From: an uncultured Lachnospiraceae bacterium
GTDB lineage: Bacteria; Bacillota; Clostridia; Eubacteriales; Anaerofustaceae
Assembly: GCA_944381375.1 (NCBI GenBank)
Contig: CALWKX010000010.1
Coordinates: 1 to 64,000, forward strand
Length of the DNA: 64,000 nt
Direction: 5' to 3'
The translations under genes and the position numbers were made by a program. Positions 51,632 to 60,823 of the stretch are shown piece by piece (the stretch's first letter is position 1; each line of letters opens with the position of its first letter). The notes beneath the pieces were generated by a model. That model did no database searches. It was not told where the DNA came from and was given only the letters and a program-made list of their open reading frames with translations.

Positions 51632-52351
51632 CTATAAATCTTTTGTATTGTCTAAGCAAAGCTCCTTTAATTTTTTCAAAGCGCAGCCTATGGAACCCAC
51701 TTCGTTTATCAACCCCGTCCGTACCGCTTTTTCGCCAATCAGAATAGAGCCTATATCGTTAGCAAGTTCTTCATCGTTAAGCATGAGATCCATAAAATCT
51801 TTTTGTTTTATATTTGAGTGCGATACCACGAAACTTACTATGCGTTCCTGCATCCTTTTGAAATAATCAAAGCTTTGAGCTACTCCTATTACAAGGCCAT
51901 TAGTCCTGATAGGATGAACAGTCATGGTTGCTGTAGGCGCTATGAAAGAATAATCAGTGCATACAGCTAAAGGTACGCCTATGCTGTGGCCGCCGCCCAA
52001 TACCAGTGAAACGCTCGGTTTTGTCATGCCGGCAATCAGCTCGCTTATAGCAAGGCCGGCCTCCACATCGCCTCCCATAGTGTTGAGCGTGAGCAGCACT
52101 CCTTTAATGTCATCATTTTCTTCCGCTTCGATTATCAAAGGAATAATATGCTCATATTTGGTAGCTTTGCGCCCGCTTCCCAGATCCGTATGCCCTTCAA
52201 TTTCTCCTATGATGTTTATCGGCAATATACCGCTTTTGTACAGTTTATTTGTATTGCCAAGTTCTTTTACGGCATTTTCGCCGTCTTCATTCAAGATAGT
52301 GTTATCGTTTGAAATTTCATTTTGATTTTTATTGTTTTGTATTTTGCCCAT
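51632..52351 (-). CDS. ClpP-family serine protease, TepA-like
   Basis: A 239-residue ClpP-fold protein. Residues ~1-45 are a charged, Asn/Glu-rich extension; the protease domain begins near INIIGEIEGHTD. Catalytic Ser is in LGGGHSIGVPLA and the His in MTVHPIRTNG. TepA/YmfB proteins act in signal-peptide or secreted-protein handling. The ATG at 52351 is chosen because GGGAGAA precedes it. No Clp ATPase-docking partner is nearby. Confidence 0.83.
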   Translation of the reverse strand: MGKIQNNKNQNEISNDNTILNEDGENAVKELGNTNKLYKSGILPINIIGEIEGHTDLGSGRKATKYEHIIPLIIEAEENDDIKGVLLTLNTMGGDVEAGLAISELIAGMTKPSVSLVLGGGHSIGVPLAVCTDYSFIAPTATMTVHPIRTNGLVIGVAQSFDYFKRMQERIVSFVVSHSNIKQKDFMDLMLNDEELANDIGSILIGEKAVRTGLINEVGSIGCALKKLKELCLDNTKDL

Positions 52352-52415
52352 AATAATTCTCCCGATTATATTCTTATCATAAAATCGGGCATTATTCATT
52401 AAAAGCAATAAATAA

Positions 52416-52442
52416 AAAAACGGCTCTTGTAAAGCCGTTTTT
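52416..52442 (-). terminator. Terminator of the DJ-1/PfpI gene
   Basis: AACGGCT/AGCCGTT with flanking A/T pairs and a 7-nt loop. A T-run follows on the minus strand, just past the PfpI stop. Confidence 0.75.
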
Positions 52443-52446
52443 AAAC

Positions 52447-53037
52447 TTACATTATTCTCGTAAAAGGATCAAATTCTGAATCCGTATTGCGTATATATTC
52501 TATATGATTGGCTATTTGAGAAGCCTTTTCGGCGCCTAAGATATCACTTACAAAGGCAAAGCTCATATCTATACCGGCGGATACTCCCGAAGAAGTGTAA
52601 AACTTGCCGTCGTGAACCCAGCGGGCTTTTGGAGCCCATAATACTTTATCGTTCTGAGAAACAGCCCATTCATAAGATTTCTTATTAGTTGTTGCGCGTA
52701 TATTGTCTAATAGTCCTGTTTTTGCTAAAAGTGCAGAACCAGTGCATACGCAAAGGCAGTATTCAGCAGCCTCCGCAAGGCTTCTGAGAACGCTTATAAA
52801 TACGGAATTATCAACGAGCGTTCTTGTCCCTTGACCTCCGGGGACTAAAAGAATTCCGCTGGTATCCGCTTGGGATATTTTTTCAGTAAGTATTTTAGCA
52901 CCCTGACCGCTTGTTACTATACCGCCGTTCGCCGAATAATATCTAAGCTCAAACTCTTCCGCTTTTCCGAACACTTCAACAGGCCCGAACACATCAAGGG
53001 TTTCAAAATCATCAAATAATAATATATTGATTATCAT
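52447..53037 (-). CDS. DJ-1/PfpI family protein
   Basis: A 196-residue class I glutamine-amidotransferase-like protein. The nucleophile elbow is CVCTGSALLAKTGLL with Cys98, and the catalytic-acid region has GPVEVFG. LVPGGQGTR supplies the oxyanion area. Relatives are isonitrile hydratase-like, glyoxalase/deglycase or transcriptional-cofactor proteins; no fused HTH is present here. Start taken as ATG at 53037 with GGAG upstream. Confidence 0.85.
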   Translation of the reverse strand: MIINILLFDDFETLDVFGPVEVFGKAEEFELRYYSANGGIVTSGQGAKILTEKISQADTSGILLVPGGQGTRTLVDNSVFISVLRSLAEAAEYCLCVCTGSALLAKTGLLDNIRATTNKKSYEWAVSQNDKVLWAPKARWVHDGKFYTSSGVSAGIDMSFAFVSDILGAEKASQIANHIEYIRNTDSEFDPFTRIM

Positions 53038-53116
53038 ACAATTCTCCAAGTTGTGCAATATATATTACTTTAACATATTTTACGTGAAAATGCAATTTTA
53101 ACCCTTTTCTCCAAAT

Positions 53117-53150
53117 AAAAAACAGGCTTTTGCAAAGCCTGTTTTTTTTA
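53117..53150. terminator. Bidirectional terminator downstream of oppA
   Basis: AACAGGCTTT/AAAGCCTGTT with a TGC loop and T-runs on both strands. It lies just after the oppA stop. Confidence 0.88.
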
Positions 53151-53166
53151 TTTAACTGCAATCAGT

Positions 53167-54792
53167 TTAATAATGGCAGTAATTGAAGAAGTAGAATCCT
53201 AAGGATGTATAGAATTTGCCTTTAATATCAGGATTCATCATGTATGGATTCGTGTAGAAGTATATAGGAGCTACTACCGAATCGCTGTTGAGTATTGCCT
53301 CTGCATCATGTAAAGCCTGATATTTTTCATTCATATCCGTTGTTGTCTTAGAAGTAGCGATCAAAGCGTCATATTCAGCGTTTGAATATTGAGCGTCATT
53401 GTTTCCGCCGCCTGTAATCCACATATCGAGGAAGGATGTCGGGTCATTGTAGTCAGCAATCCATCCATTACGTGCAATGTTGTATTCTCCATCTTTTCTC
53501 GTCTGAAGGAATACGGCCCAATCCTGGTTGGAAAGTGTAACTGTAACGCCGAGCTCTGTCTGCCACATGTTCTGGAGGGCTTCTGCTATAGCTCTGTGAT
53601 TGTCGTCAGTGTTGTAGATATATTCTACAATCGGGAAGCCTTCGCCGTTAGGATAACCAGCTTCGGCAAGAAGTCTTCTTGCTTCTTCACAGTTTGCTTC
53701 ATAATCGTCCGGAGATACGCTGTACCAATCGCCGCCTTGTGTTCTGAAGTCGTCAGCGTTTGCGTCAACGTCATTAATTCCTGAAGGAACGTATGCTGTT
53801 GCCGGAACCTGTCCTGCCTGTGTAACGTTTTCAACAATGTAGTTTCTATCAATTACGAGTGAAAAAGCTCTTCTTACATTAGGATCGTCAAAAGGCGCTC
53901 TTTGAGTATTGAAGCATACATAGTATGTTCCAATATACGGATCAACCTTAAGCTCTCCGCTTTCCAAAAGACTGGAAACTTCGTCTACAGGAACAGTGTT
54001 AATAAAGTCCAATTGACCGCTTCTGAAACCAGCCAGCATAGCATTCTGGTCGTCCATAAGCTGGAATGTGATTGACTCAGGTCCGAGGTTTGCGTAATCA
54101 TAATAATTTTCGTTCGGAACCATTTTGATGTATGAGTTGTGTACCCATTCCGTCATTTTATAGGATCCGTTTCCGATGTAAGTATTTACGTCAAACGTCC
54201 ATTGATCGCCGTTAGCTGTAATGATATCCTGACGTACAGGGAAGCAAGCAGGGAATGCGCATACTTCCAAGAAATATGTTGTTGGCGCAACAAGCGAAAT
54301 TTCCAAGGTTTTCTCATCAATAGCTTTGATGCCCAACTCAGACGGCTGTTTTGCTCCTGCCATAATATCGGAAGCATTCTCTACCATTTCAATCATGTAA
54401 TTGTAGTCAGCTGCCGTTGCAGGAGTAACGAGTCTTTGCCATGCATATACGAAGTCGTTAGCGGTAACAGGTTGTCCATCAGACCACTTAATGTCGTCTC
54501 TGAGCGTAAACGTATAAACCATTTGATCTTCGCTTACGGTGTAAGACGCAGCCTGTCCCTCGGTTAGAACGGCATTTCCGTTGCCATCATCTTCCCATTT
54601 CATAAGCCCTTCAAACATGTGGTTGATCATTATTGCTCCGTCAACCGCACTGTTAAGTTGAGGGTCTATTGTCTGAGGTTCGCTCGCTATGCTGACTGTC
54701 ATATCAAGCGGGCCGCTGGAACCGCCGCACGCTATTGCTGATACTGCCAAAGCAATTATCAAAAGCGCAACTAAAATTTTTTTAGTTTTCAT
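53167..54792 (-). CDS. oppA: Oligopeptide ABC transporter substrate-binding lipoprotein
   Basis: A 541-residue SBP family-5 protein. Signal peptide with lipobox AIACGG. VSIASEPQTIDPQLNSAVDGAIMINHMFEGLMKW is the family signature, and YTFTLRDDIKWSDGQPVTANDFVYAWQRL follows. It captures peptides for OppBCDF, encoded upstream but separated by 413 bases, and has its own promoter, so it can be made in excess. The C-terminus is aromatic-rich. Confidence 0.93.
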   Translation of the reverse strand: MKTKKILVALLIIALAVSAIACGGSSGPLDMTVSIASEPQTIDPQLNSAVDGAIMINHMFEGLMKWEDDGNGNAVLTEGQAASYTVSEDQMVYTFTLRDDIKWSDGQPVTANDFVYAWQRLVTPATAADYNYMIEMVENASDIMAGAKQPSELGIKAIDEKTLEISLVAPTTYFLEVCAFPACFPVRQDIITANGDQWTFDVNTYIGNGSYKMTEWVHNSYIKMVPNENYYDYANLGPESITFQLMDDQNAMLAGFRSGQLDFINTVPVDEVSSLLESGELKVDPYIGTYYVCFNTQRAPFDDPNVRRAFSLVIDRNYIVENVTQAGQVPATAYVPSGINDVDANADDFRTQGGDWYSVSPDDYEANCEEARRLLAEAGYPNGEGFPIVEYIYNTDDNHRAIAEALQNMWQTELGVTVTLSNQDWAVFLQTRKDGEYNIARNGWIADYNDPTSFLDMWITGGGNNDAQYSNAEYDALIATSKTTTDMNEKYQALHDAEAILNSDSVVAPIYFYTNPYMMNPDIKGKFYTSLGFYFFNYCHY

Positions 54793-54820
54793 TTTTCCCT
54801 CCGTGTGAAAATATACCTTA

Positions 54821-54848
54821 ATTATACTTTAATTTTTTGTAAAGTAAA
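54821..54848 (-). promoter_or_regulatory. Predicted promoter of oppA
   Basis: On the minus strand: TTTACT (54848-54843), 16-bp spacer, TATAAT (54826-54821). GGAGGG lies before the ATG. Confidence 0.65.
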
Positions 54849-55157
54849 GTTTTTTCGTTCAATAATACAATTTTTAATGCTTAACGGTATATAAATCAAT
54901 TAAATATACGGCATGAATACGCTCTTTATAATAAAACAGCGTTATTTTCCGCAGATGAACAAGCGCTTGTTATTATATTAGGCGCGTAGTTACTTTTAAT
55001 GATCAGTATCTTTTACATTGTGCATTTAATCAGGAACATGCGATTAATTTCTCATGCAGCTCGTACAGACTTGAATAAAATCCGTACAGTTTCTGAACCG
55101 CTGTGCGCAGCAGATATTTTTTATTATGATGTGTACTTCTTTTGCTGTTTATGCTGC
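54849..55157. other. Intergenic sequence between oppF and oppA
   Basis: Nothing recognisable. No open frame with a ribosome site and no clear hairpin other than the oppF terminator just beyond its edge. Confidence 0.6.
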
Positions 55158-55193
55158 AAAAAAACGCCGTAAATGAATTACATGCGTTTTTTT
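55158..55193 (-). terminator. Terminator of the oppBCDF operon
   Basis: AAAAAAACGC/GCGTTTTTTT with an inner GTAA/TTAC pairing, ending 13 bases past the oppF stop. Confidence 0.8.
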
Positions 55194-55205
55194 ATAATAT
55201 ATTAT

Positions 55206-56198
55206 TTAATTTGAAAACAGATGACATGCCGCATAATGATTCGGCTCCAATTCCTTGAATTTGGGCGGAGCTTCCTTGCATATCGGCTTAGCGTAAGGAC
55301 ATCGCGTATGGAACCTGCAGCCAGGGGGGGGCGATATCGGGCTCGGTATTTCGCCCTGCAGTATGATTCTTTGTCTGGCACGGCTTACTTTCGGGTCGGG
55401 CACGGGCACAGCGGACAAAAGTGTTTTAGAGTATGGGTGCAGCGGGTTTTTATAAATTTCATTGCTTTCGCCTACTTCCACTAAATTGCCTAAATACATT
55501 ACGCCGATTCTGTTTGAAATATGCCTTACTACTGACAAATCGTGCGCTATAAACAGATATGTAAGTCCTATATCTGCCTGCATATCTTCAAGCATGTTTA
55601 CTATCTGTGATTGAATGGAAACGTCCAGCGCGGAAATAGGTTCGTCACAGACTATAAATTCCGGCTCTACTGCAAGAGCGCGCGCTATCCCGATTCTTTG
55701 CTGCTGGCCTCCGGAGAATTCATGCGGATAACGGTTTGCATGCTCGCTGTTTAATCCGACTTTGTCCAAAAGAGCTATTATTTTTTCAAATCTTTCTTGT
55801 TTATTTTGAGCAAGCTTGTGTATGTCTATTGCTTCTCCGATAATATCGGCAACTGTCATTCTTGGGTCAAGAGATGCTGAAGGATCCTGAAATATTATTT
55901 GCATTTTCCTTCTGTAATAAAGCATATCGGGTTGTTTTTTTTCTTCATCGTCATATACCGGCTCCCCGTCATAGAAAACTTTTCCGCTGGTAGGTTCATA
56001 AAGGCGTATGATCGATCTTCCGAGAGTCGTTTTACCGCATCCGGATTCCCCGACAAGACCGAATGTTTCACCCTTTTTAATTGTAAAGCTTACGTTTTCC
56101 ACAGCCTGAACATATGTTTTTTTCAAAAATCCTGTTTTTATAGGAAAATATTTTTTTAAGTTCTTTATTACCACAAGATCTTGCTTATCTTCAGTCAT
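55206..56198 (-). CDS. oppF: Oligopeptide ABC transporter ATPase OppF
   Basis: A 330-residue ATPase. Walker A GLVGESGCGKTTLGR, signature FSGGQQQRIGIARAL and Walker B FIVCDEPISALDVS are intact; the C-terminal oligopeptide domain has GCRFHTRCPYA with its cysteines. The ATG at 56198 overlaps oppD's stop by 8 bases and has AGAGGAG upstream; a longer upstream frame lies inside oppD. Confidence 0.94.
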   Translation of the reverse strand: MTEDKQDLVVIKNLKKYFPIKTGFLKKTYVQAVENVSFTIKKGETFGLVGESGCGKTTLGRSIIRLYEPTSGKVFYDGEPVYDDEEKKQPDMLYYRRKMQIIFQDPSASLDPRMTVADIIGEAIDIHKLAQNKQERFEKIIALLDKVGLNSEHANRYPHEFSGGQQQRIGIARALAVEPEFIVCDEPISALDVSIQSQIVNMLEDMQADIGLTYLFIAHDLSVVRHISNRIGVMYLGNLVEVGESNEIYKNPLHPYSKTLLSAVPVPDPKVSRARQRIILQGEIPSPISPPPGCRFHTRCPYAKPICKEAPPKFKELEPNHYAACHLFSN

Positions 56199-57198
56199 TA
56201 TTTTTCTCCTCTTCGTAAGCTTCCTTTGCCAATAACCAGCAGTACGCTTCATGATCTTCGGAAATGACAACCTTGGGAGGCGCCTGTCTTAAACATATTT
56301 TCATGCATTTTTCACATCTGGGACCGAATGCGCAGCCTGAGGGAAGATTTAGCATATCTACAGGCGTTCCTTCAATGGGGATAAGTCTTTCATAATCAAG
56401 AGCGTTTACTTTTGGCATTGAACGCAAAAGACCCAGTGTGTAAGGATGTTTCGGGTTGTAAAATATATCTTCTACCGAAGCGCTTTCAACAATTTTGCCC
56501 GCGTACATAACTATCACTTTATCGCATATATCCGCTACTACTCCCAGATTATGAGTAATAAATATAACAGCCATGCCTGTCTTTTCCTGTATTTGCTTTA
56601 TAAGCTCGATTATTTGCGCTTGTATAGTCACGTCAAGCGCCGTCGTCGGTTCATCCGCTATCAAAAGCTGAGGTGAACAGATAAGAGCCATGGCTATCAT
56701 AACTCTTTGCCGCATGCCTCCCGAAAGCTCGTGCGGGTATTGTTTTATTCTTCTTTCAGGATTGTTTATACCGACAAGCTCAAGCATTTTGACTGCTTGC
56801 TTTATTGCGTCTTCTTTTTTTACTTCCTTTCTGTGACAGCGATAAGCCTCTGTCAGTTGGTTGCCTACAGTATATACGGGATTTAAGCATGTCATCGGGT
56901 TTTGAAAAATCATGCTTACTTTATTGCCCCTGAACTGCTCCATCTGTTCTTCGCTGTAAGATAAAAGATCTTCGCCGTTAAAAGTAATTTTGCCTCCTGT
57001 TACTTTCCCCGGGCTTTGCAAAAGACCTATTATGGAATAGGCTTCCACGCTTTTTCCGCTGCCGCTTTCGCCGACTATGCCTATAACCTGTCCCTTGTTT
57101 AACGTATATGATATGCCGTTGACCGCTTTGACTTCACCTGCGGGAGTAAAAAATGATACTTTTAAATCATCTATATCAAGCAATTTAGTATTATCCAT
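56191..57198 (-). CDS. oppD: Oligopeptide ABC transporter ATPase OppD
   Basis: A 335-residue ATPase. Walker A GIVGESGSGKSVEAY, signature LSGGMRQRVMIAMAL, Walker B LLIADEPTTALDVT, H-loop ITHNLGVV. The C-terminal domain has PSGCAFGPRCEKCMKIC. It pairs with OppF as the heterodimeric motor and overlaps it by 8 bases. The gene starts 13 bases after oppC's stop. Confidence 0.94.
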   Translation of the reverse strand: MDNTKLLDIDDLKVSFFTPAGEVKAVNGISYTLNKGQVIGIVGESGSGKSVEAYSIIGLLQSPGKVTGGKITFNGEDLLSYSEEQMEQFRGNKVSMIFQNPMTCLNPVYTVGNQLTEAYRCHRKEVKKEDAIKQAVKMLELVGINNPERRIKQYPHELSGGMRQRVMIAMALICSPQLLIADEPTTALDVTIQAQIIELIKQIQEKTGMAVIFITHNLGVVADICDKVIVMYAGKIVESASVEDIFYNPKHPYTLGLLRSMPKVNALDYERLIPIEGTPVDMLNLPSGCAFGPRCEKCMKICLRQAPPKVVISEDHEAYCWLLAKEAYEEEKNND

Positions 57199-57211
57199 TT
57201 TGCGCTCCTTT

Positions 57212-58246
57212 TTACTTTTTGAGTTTCGGATCGAGCGCGTCGCGCAGACCGTCTCCGACCAAATTCAGTGTAAGAATTAAAAGGCTCAGCAAAACGGATG
57301 GAATTACAAGCCTGTATGTATAGGAGTAAATACCTCCTAAAGCATCTGAAGCTAAAGATCCCAGGGAAGTCATTGGGGCGGAAACGCCGTTGCCAAGGAA
57401 TGATAAAAATGATTCTAAAAATATAGCGCTTGGAATCTGAAGGCAAGTAGTAACTATTAACTGGCCTACGCAGTTTGGCAGCAAATGCTTTTTGATTATA
57501 TGCGATCCTTTTGCTCCCAACGCTTTTGCGGCTGTTACGTACTCCTGCTGTTTGAGCATTATTACCTGACCGCGTATTATTCTGGCATTGCTTACCCAAT
57601 ACAAAAGTCCGAAAGCTATGAAAATTGAAAACAAGCTTGGCCCGAGAGTCGCAAGTCCTTTTATAAAATCGCTTGAACTGCTGTTGAACATGCTTTGCAG
57701 AGGCTCTTTTAATGCAGTGGTAAGCAAAAGCACTACTAGCACATCGGGAATCGAATAGATAAGCTCTACGATTCTCATCATAACGTTATCAACTTTCCCT
57801 CCGCAGTAGCCAGATATTGAGCCGTAAATAGATCCGATGACAAGCACGATAAGGCTGGCAACGACTCCGATAATAAGCGAAACCCTTGTTCCATACATTG
57901 TCCTGACCAAAAGATCTCTGCCGAGTCCGTCGGTGCCAAATGGATGTTCCCAGCTTGGAGGAAGATTTTCGCTTCCCCTTATCTGCGTAGAATAATCATA
58001 AGGGCTGAACAGAGGGCCTATAAATGCGAAAATAACTATAATTGCTATTATTATGAGAGATATCATTGCAACTTTATTGGCTTTAAATCTTCTCCATGCT
58101 TCCTGCCAGTAAGTTACGCTTTCTTTTGTTTCTATGAAATTTTCTTTTTCGTTTTCAGTCGCCGGATTGAAACTGTCATCGGTAAATAATTTTTCAATAT
58201 TAGGCTGGAGACTTGGGAAAATCACAGACCATTTCGATTTTTTCAT
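57212..58246 (-). CDS. oppC: Oligopeptide ABC transporter permease OppC
   Basis: A 344-residue permease with the OppC N-terminal region, a first helix at ~80-105 and five more later. HPFGTDGLGRDLLVRTMYGTRVSL is the family signature; the EAA loop is AAKALGAKGSHIIKKHLLPN. It starts 2 bases after oppB's stop. Confidence 0.93.
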   Translation of the reverse strand: MKKSKWSVIFPSLQPNIEKLFTDDSFNPATENEKENFIETKESVTYWQEAWRRFKANKVAMISLIIIAIIVIFAFIGPLFSPYDYSTQIRGSENLPPSWEHPFGTDGLGRDLLVRTMYGTRVSLIIGVVASLIVLVIGSIYGSISGYCGGKVDNVMMRIVELIYSIPDVLVVLLLTTALKEPLQSMFNSSSSDFIKGLATLGPSLFSIFIAFGLLYWVSNARIIRGQVIMLKQQEYVTAAKALGAKGSHIIKKHLLPNCVGQLIVTTCLQIPSAIFLESFLSFLGNGVSAPMTSLGSLASDALGGIYSYTYRLVIPSVLLSLLILTLNLVGDGLRDALDPKLKK

Positions 58247-58248
58247 AA

Positions 58249-59181
58249 TCAGTTAGCCTCCTTCGACAGGTCCATTCTCGGATCTACTACTTTGTAGAGT
58301 ATATCTACTATGAGCGTCATAAATACGACAAAGGACGCCAAAAATATAGTTGTTCCCATTATGATGGGATAATCACGGTTGCTTATGCTTTGTACAAAGT
58401 ATCTTCCAAGTCCTGGTATACTGAAAACTGTTTCCACTACAAATCCGCCGGTAAGAATATTTGCGGTCAATGGCCCCAGATATGTAAGAACGGGTATAAG
58501 AGAATTCCTCAGCGCATGTTTGAATATCACCACTTTTGTGCTAAGTCCCTTTGCTTTTGCTGTTCTTATGTATTCCTGATTTATTACATCAAGCATGCTC
58601 GAGCGGGTTAAGCGCCCTACATAGCACATTGGAGACAGTGACAAAGCCATAACGGGCATTATATAGCTTCCGAAACTGTTGAGTCCCATTGTCGGAAGTA
58701 TACTTAGCTTAACTCCGAAAATTACCAGAAGTACGGTAGCGACTACAAAACCCGGTATTGAAACTCCGATAGTTGTAAAAACTCGAAGCACGTTATCCAC
58801 CCATGTGCCTCTGTAGTATGCTGCAAGACATCCTATGGGGATTCCACATAGGATCGCCCACACCAATGATATGGCGCCAAGCTTGCATGATACGGGGAAC
58901 ATTTCCATTATTATCGTGAGCACTGGTCTGTTGATCTGCATCTTGAAGGATACTCCCAGATCAAGTTTCAAAAGATCAAGGAGATAATTTTTGAGCTGAA
59001 CAAGAAGCGGTTTGTCCAAGCCGTATTTTGCTTCTTTCGCTGCGAGAACCTCGGGAGATAAAGCCTTTTCGCTGAGAAATGGGCCTCCCGGAACCATATT
59101 CATTAGAAAAAAAGTTATACATGCAATAAGTATGACGACAAAAAATGCCTGCACTATCCTTTTTACGATATATTTTGCCAT
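58249..59181 (-). CDS. oppB: Oligopeptide ABC transporter permease OppB
   Basis: A 310-residue permease with six helices. I start at the ATG at 59181, giving the canonical MAKYIVKRIVQAFFVV; the frame is open further upstream but without family similarity. EAA loop is TAKAKGLSTKVVIFKHALRN. It opens oppBCDF, behind its own promoter. Confidence 0.93.
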   Translation of the reverse strand: MAKYIVKRIVQAFFVVILIACITFFLMNMVPGGPFLSEKALSPEVLAAKEAKYGLDKPLLVQLKNYLLDLLKLDLGVSFKMQINRPVLTIIMEMFPVSCKLGAISLVWAILCGIPIGCLAAYYRGTWVDNVLRVFTTIGVSIPGFVVATVLLVIFGVKLSILPTMGLNSFGSYIMPVMALSLSPMCYVGRLTRSSMLDVINQEYIRTAKAKGLSTKVVIFKHALRNSLIPVLTYLGPLTANILTGGFVVETVFSIPGLGRYFVQSISNRDYPIIMGTTIFLASFVVFMTLIVDILYKVVDPRMDLSKEAN

Positions 59182-59239
59182 TTTTATCCCTGCTTTTTTA
59201 ATTATAATTGCCAGTGTACATAAAAAGTCTATTTTATAC

Positions 59240-59268
59240 ATTTTACACACTTATGGGTTTAACGTCAA
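59240..59268 (-). promoter_or_regulatory. Predicted promoter of oppBCDF
   Basis: On the minus strand: TTGACG (59268-59263), 17-bp spacer, TAAAAT (59245-59240), about 60 bases before the oppB start. Confidence 0.6.
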
Positions 59269-59495
59269 GCTTTTGCGTTTTATATGTATTTCAAATGTTC
59301 TAATTTTTCAGTAAACTTCAGTCATCGAAATTTGAATATTGTGCGTCAGTTTTATTACTACGGCGTCATGCTTTTGCCTTTTTCGTATAAAAAATATTCG
59401 CAATTCATCTGCGATAAGAGCTGAATTATGTATAATGAGAGGAATATTAATACTGCTGTCATATACAAAAAAATAAAATATAAGGTGATTCAGTT

Positions 59496-60380
59496 ATGCC
59501 GCAGCATATAACAGTTTTGGACTATAATCCACAGTGGACAATAAAATATAAAGAAGAGAAGAAAAAGTTATTAACTGTTCTTAAAGATAATTGCCTTGCA
59601 ATATACCATATTGGAAGCACATCAATCCCACAATCGGCTGCTAAACCGATTATAGATATTATGGGAGTTGTTAAAAGCCTTGAAAAAGTCGATGAAGTTT
59701 CAGATGAATTTGCCCGTATTGGTTATGAATCGCTCGGAGAGTTCGGAATCGCGGGCAGACGTTATTTTAGAAAAGGCGGAGATGAAAGAACGCATCAAGT
59801 CCATATATTTAATGCAGACGATTGGACCAATATCGTTAGGCACCTTGCTTTTCGCGACTATTTGCGCTTGCATACTGAAGAGCGGGAAGAATATTCGAAT
59901 TTGAAAAAAGAACTGGCTCAATGTTTTCCCTACGACATAGAAGGTTATTGCAAAGGCAAAGAAAAATTCGTGCAGGATATAGAAAAGAAAGCTTTTTTGC
60001 AGTATGACGCAACATGGGACAGGCTGTATATAGCCGCAAGAAAAGAGCAGTATGACAGAAAGGCTTTCCCGTTGGCTGAAGCTGTTGACGCCGCTTCGCT
60101 TATTACAAAATCAGGAAATATATACACAGGCACAAGCGCCGTAGCAAAATCTTATTTTCGAGAATGTGCGGAAAGTAAGGCCGTTTTGAACATGATTGCA
60201 AATGGTGATGACCAGATTGCAAAAATGTTAATAATTAAGACTGACGGCAAAATTGGTATGCCGTGTAAAACATGCCGAAAGTTGATTGTGCAGGTTAATA
60301 AATACGCAGAGAATATTGAAATCCTGTCTGATTATGAGACAAAAAAGTCTGTGATGTTGAAAGAAATAATCGCAGAATAG
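59496..60380 (+). CDS. GrpB-family protein fused to a cytidine-deaminase-like domain
   Basis: A 294-residue fusion. Residues ~1-170 are a GrpB/UPF0157 nucleotidyltransferase-like domain (IYHIGSTSIPQSAAKPIIDI at 36-55, then RHLAFRDYLRLH). Residues ~178-294 are a deaminase-like zinc domain: Cys224-Ala-Glu226 in FRECAESKAV, then P256-C257-x2-C260 in GMPCKTC. These match the HAE/CAE...PCxxC pattern of cytidine deaminases, with the proton-shuttle Glu kept. GGTGATT serves as ribosome site. Substrate unknown; GrpB proteins are related to nucleotidyltransferases, so nucleotide chemistry is plausible. Confidence 0.82.
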   Translation: MPQHITVLDYNPQWTIKYKEEKKKLLTVLKDNCLAIYHIGSTSIPQSAAKPIIDIMGVVKSLEKVDEVSDEFARIGYESLGEFGIAGRRYFRKGGDERTHQVHIFNADDWTNIVRHLAFRDYLRLHTEEREEYSNLKKELAQCFPYDIEGYCKGKEKFVQDIEKKAFLQYDATWDRLYIAARKEQYDRKAFPLAEAVDAASLITKSGNIYTGTSAVAKSYFRECAESKAVLNMIANGDDQIAKMLIIKTDGKIGMPCKTCRKLIVQVNKYAENIEILSDYETKKSVMLKEIIAE

Positions 60381-60481
60381 CTAACTTTTCTGTGCCCAAA
60401 ATAAAAAAGTTCTTATAATGCTAAAAAAAAGAATAACCATTGCAAGATTATTCTAATGTTTGGAAATTTTTGATTTGCGAA

Positions 60482-60558
60482 TGGTCGGAGCGAGAGGATT
60501 CGAACCTCCGGCCTCTTGAACCCCATTCAAGCACGCTACCAAACTGCGCTACGCCCCG
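60482..60558 (-). tRNA. tRNA-Pro (anticodon GGG)
   Basis: A 77-base cloverleaf on the minus strand. The 7-bp acceptor CGGGGCG pairs with CGCTCCG (one G-T). The D-arm starts GCGC, the anticodon stem is CTTGA/TCAAG with loop ATGGGGT (anticodon GGG), and the T-loop is TTCGAAT. A 3' ACCA is encoded. Confidence 0.95.
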
Positions 60559-60764
60559 ACTTGAGATATTATATTGTATTTGATACGTTTAGTCAATAGC
60601 GTAAATAAAAACCGTTATTTAAAAGTTTTTTTGTTAAGATAATAACATGCGTCTCAAGCGGCGTTCCGATTTTTCTCTATACACAGCTATTTTGAATATG
60701 ATTTTTTTAATAATACTTTGTATCGAATAGCTAATAATAGTAAGCGCCGGATATAAACATACGT

Positions 60765-60794
60765 TTGCGTATACGGATTTTTATATGTTATAAT
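60765..60794 (+). promoter_or_regulatory. Predicted extended -10 promoter of the methyltransferase gene
   Basis: TGTTATAAT (60786-60794) is an extended -10, with TTGCGT at 60765-60770 as a weak -35. Transcription would start near 60800. Confidence 0.6.
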
Positions 60795-60823
60795 ATATAA
60801 AAACAATGCAAAAAGGTAAAACG

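Noticed and set aside
53389-53784. 131-codon plus-strand frame inside oppA
   Set aside because: Antisense shadow of a full-length substrate-binding protein gene.
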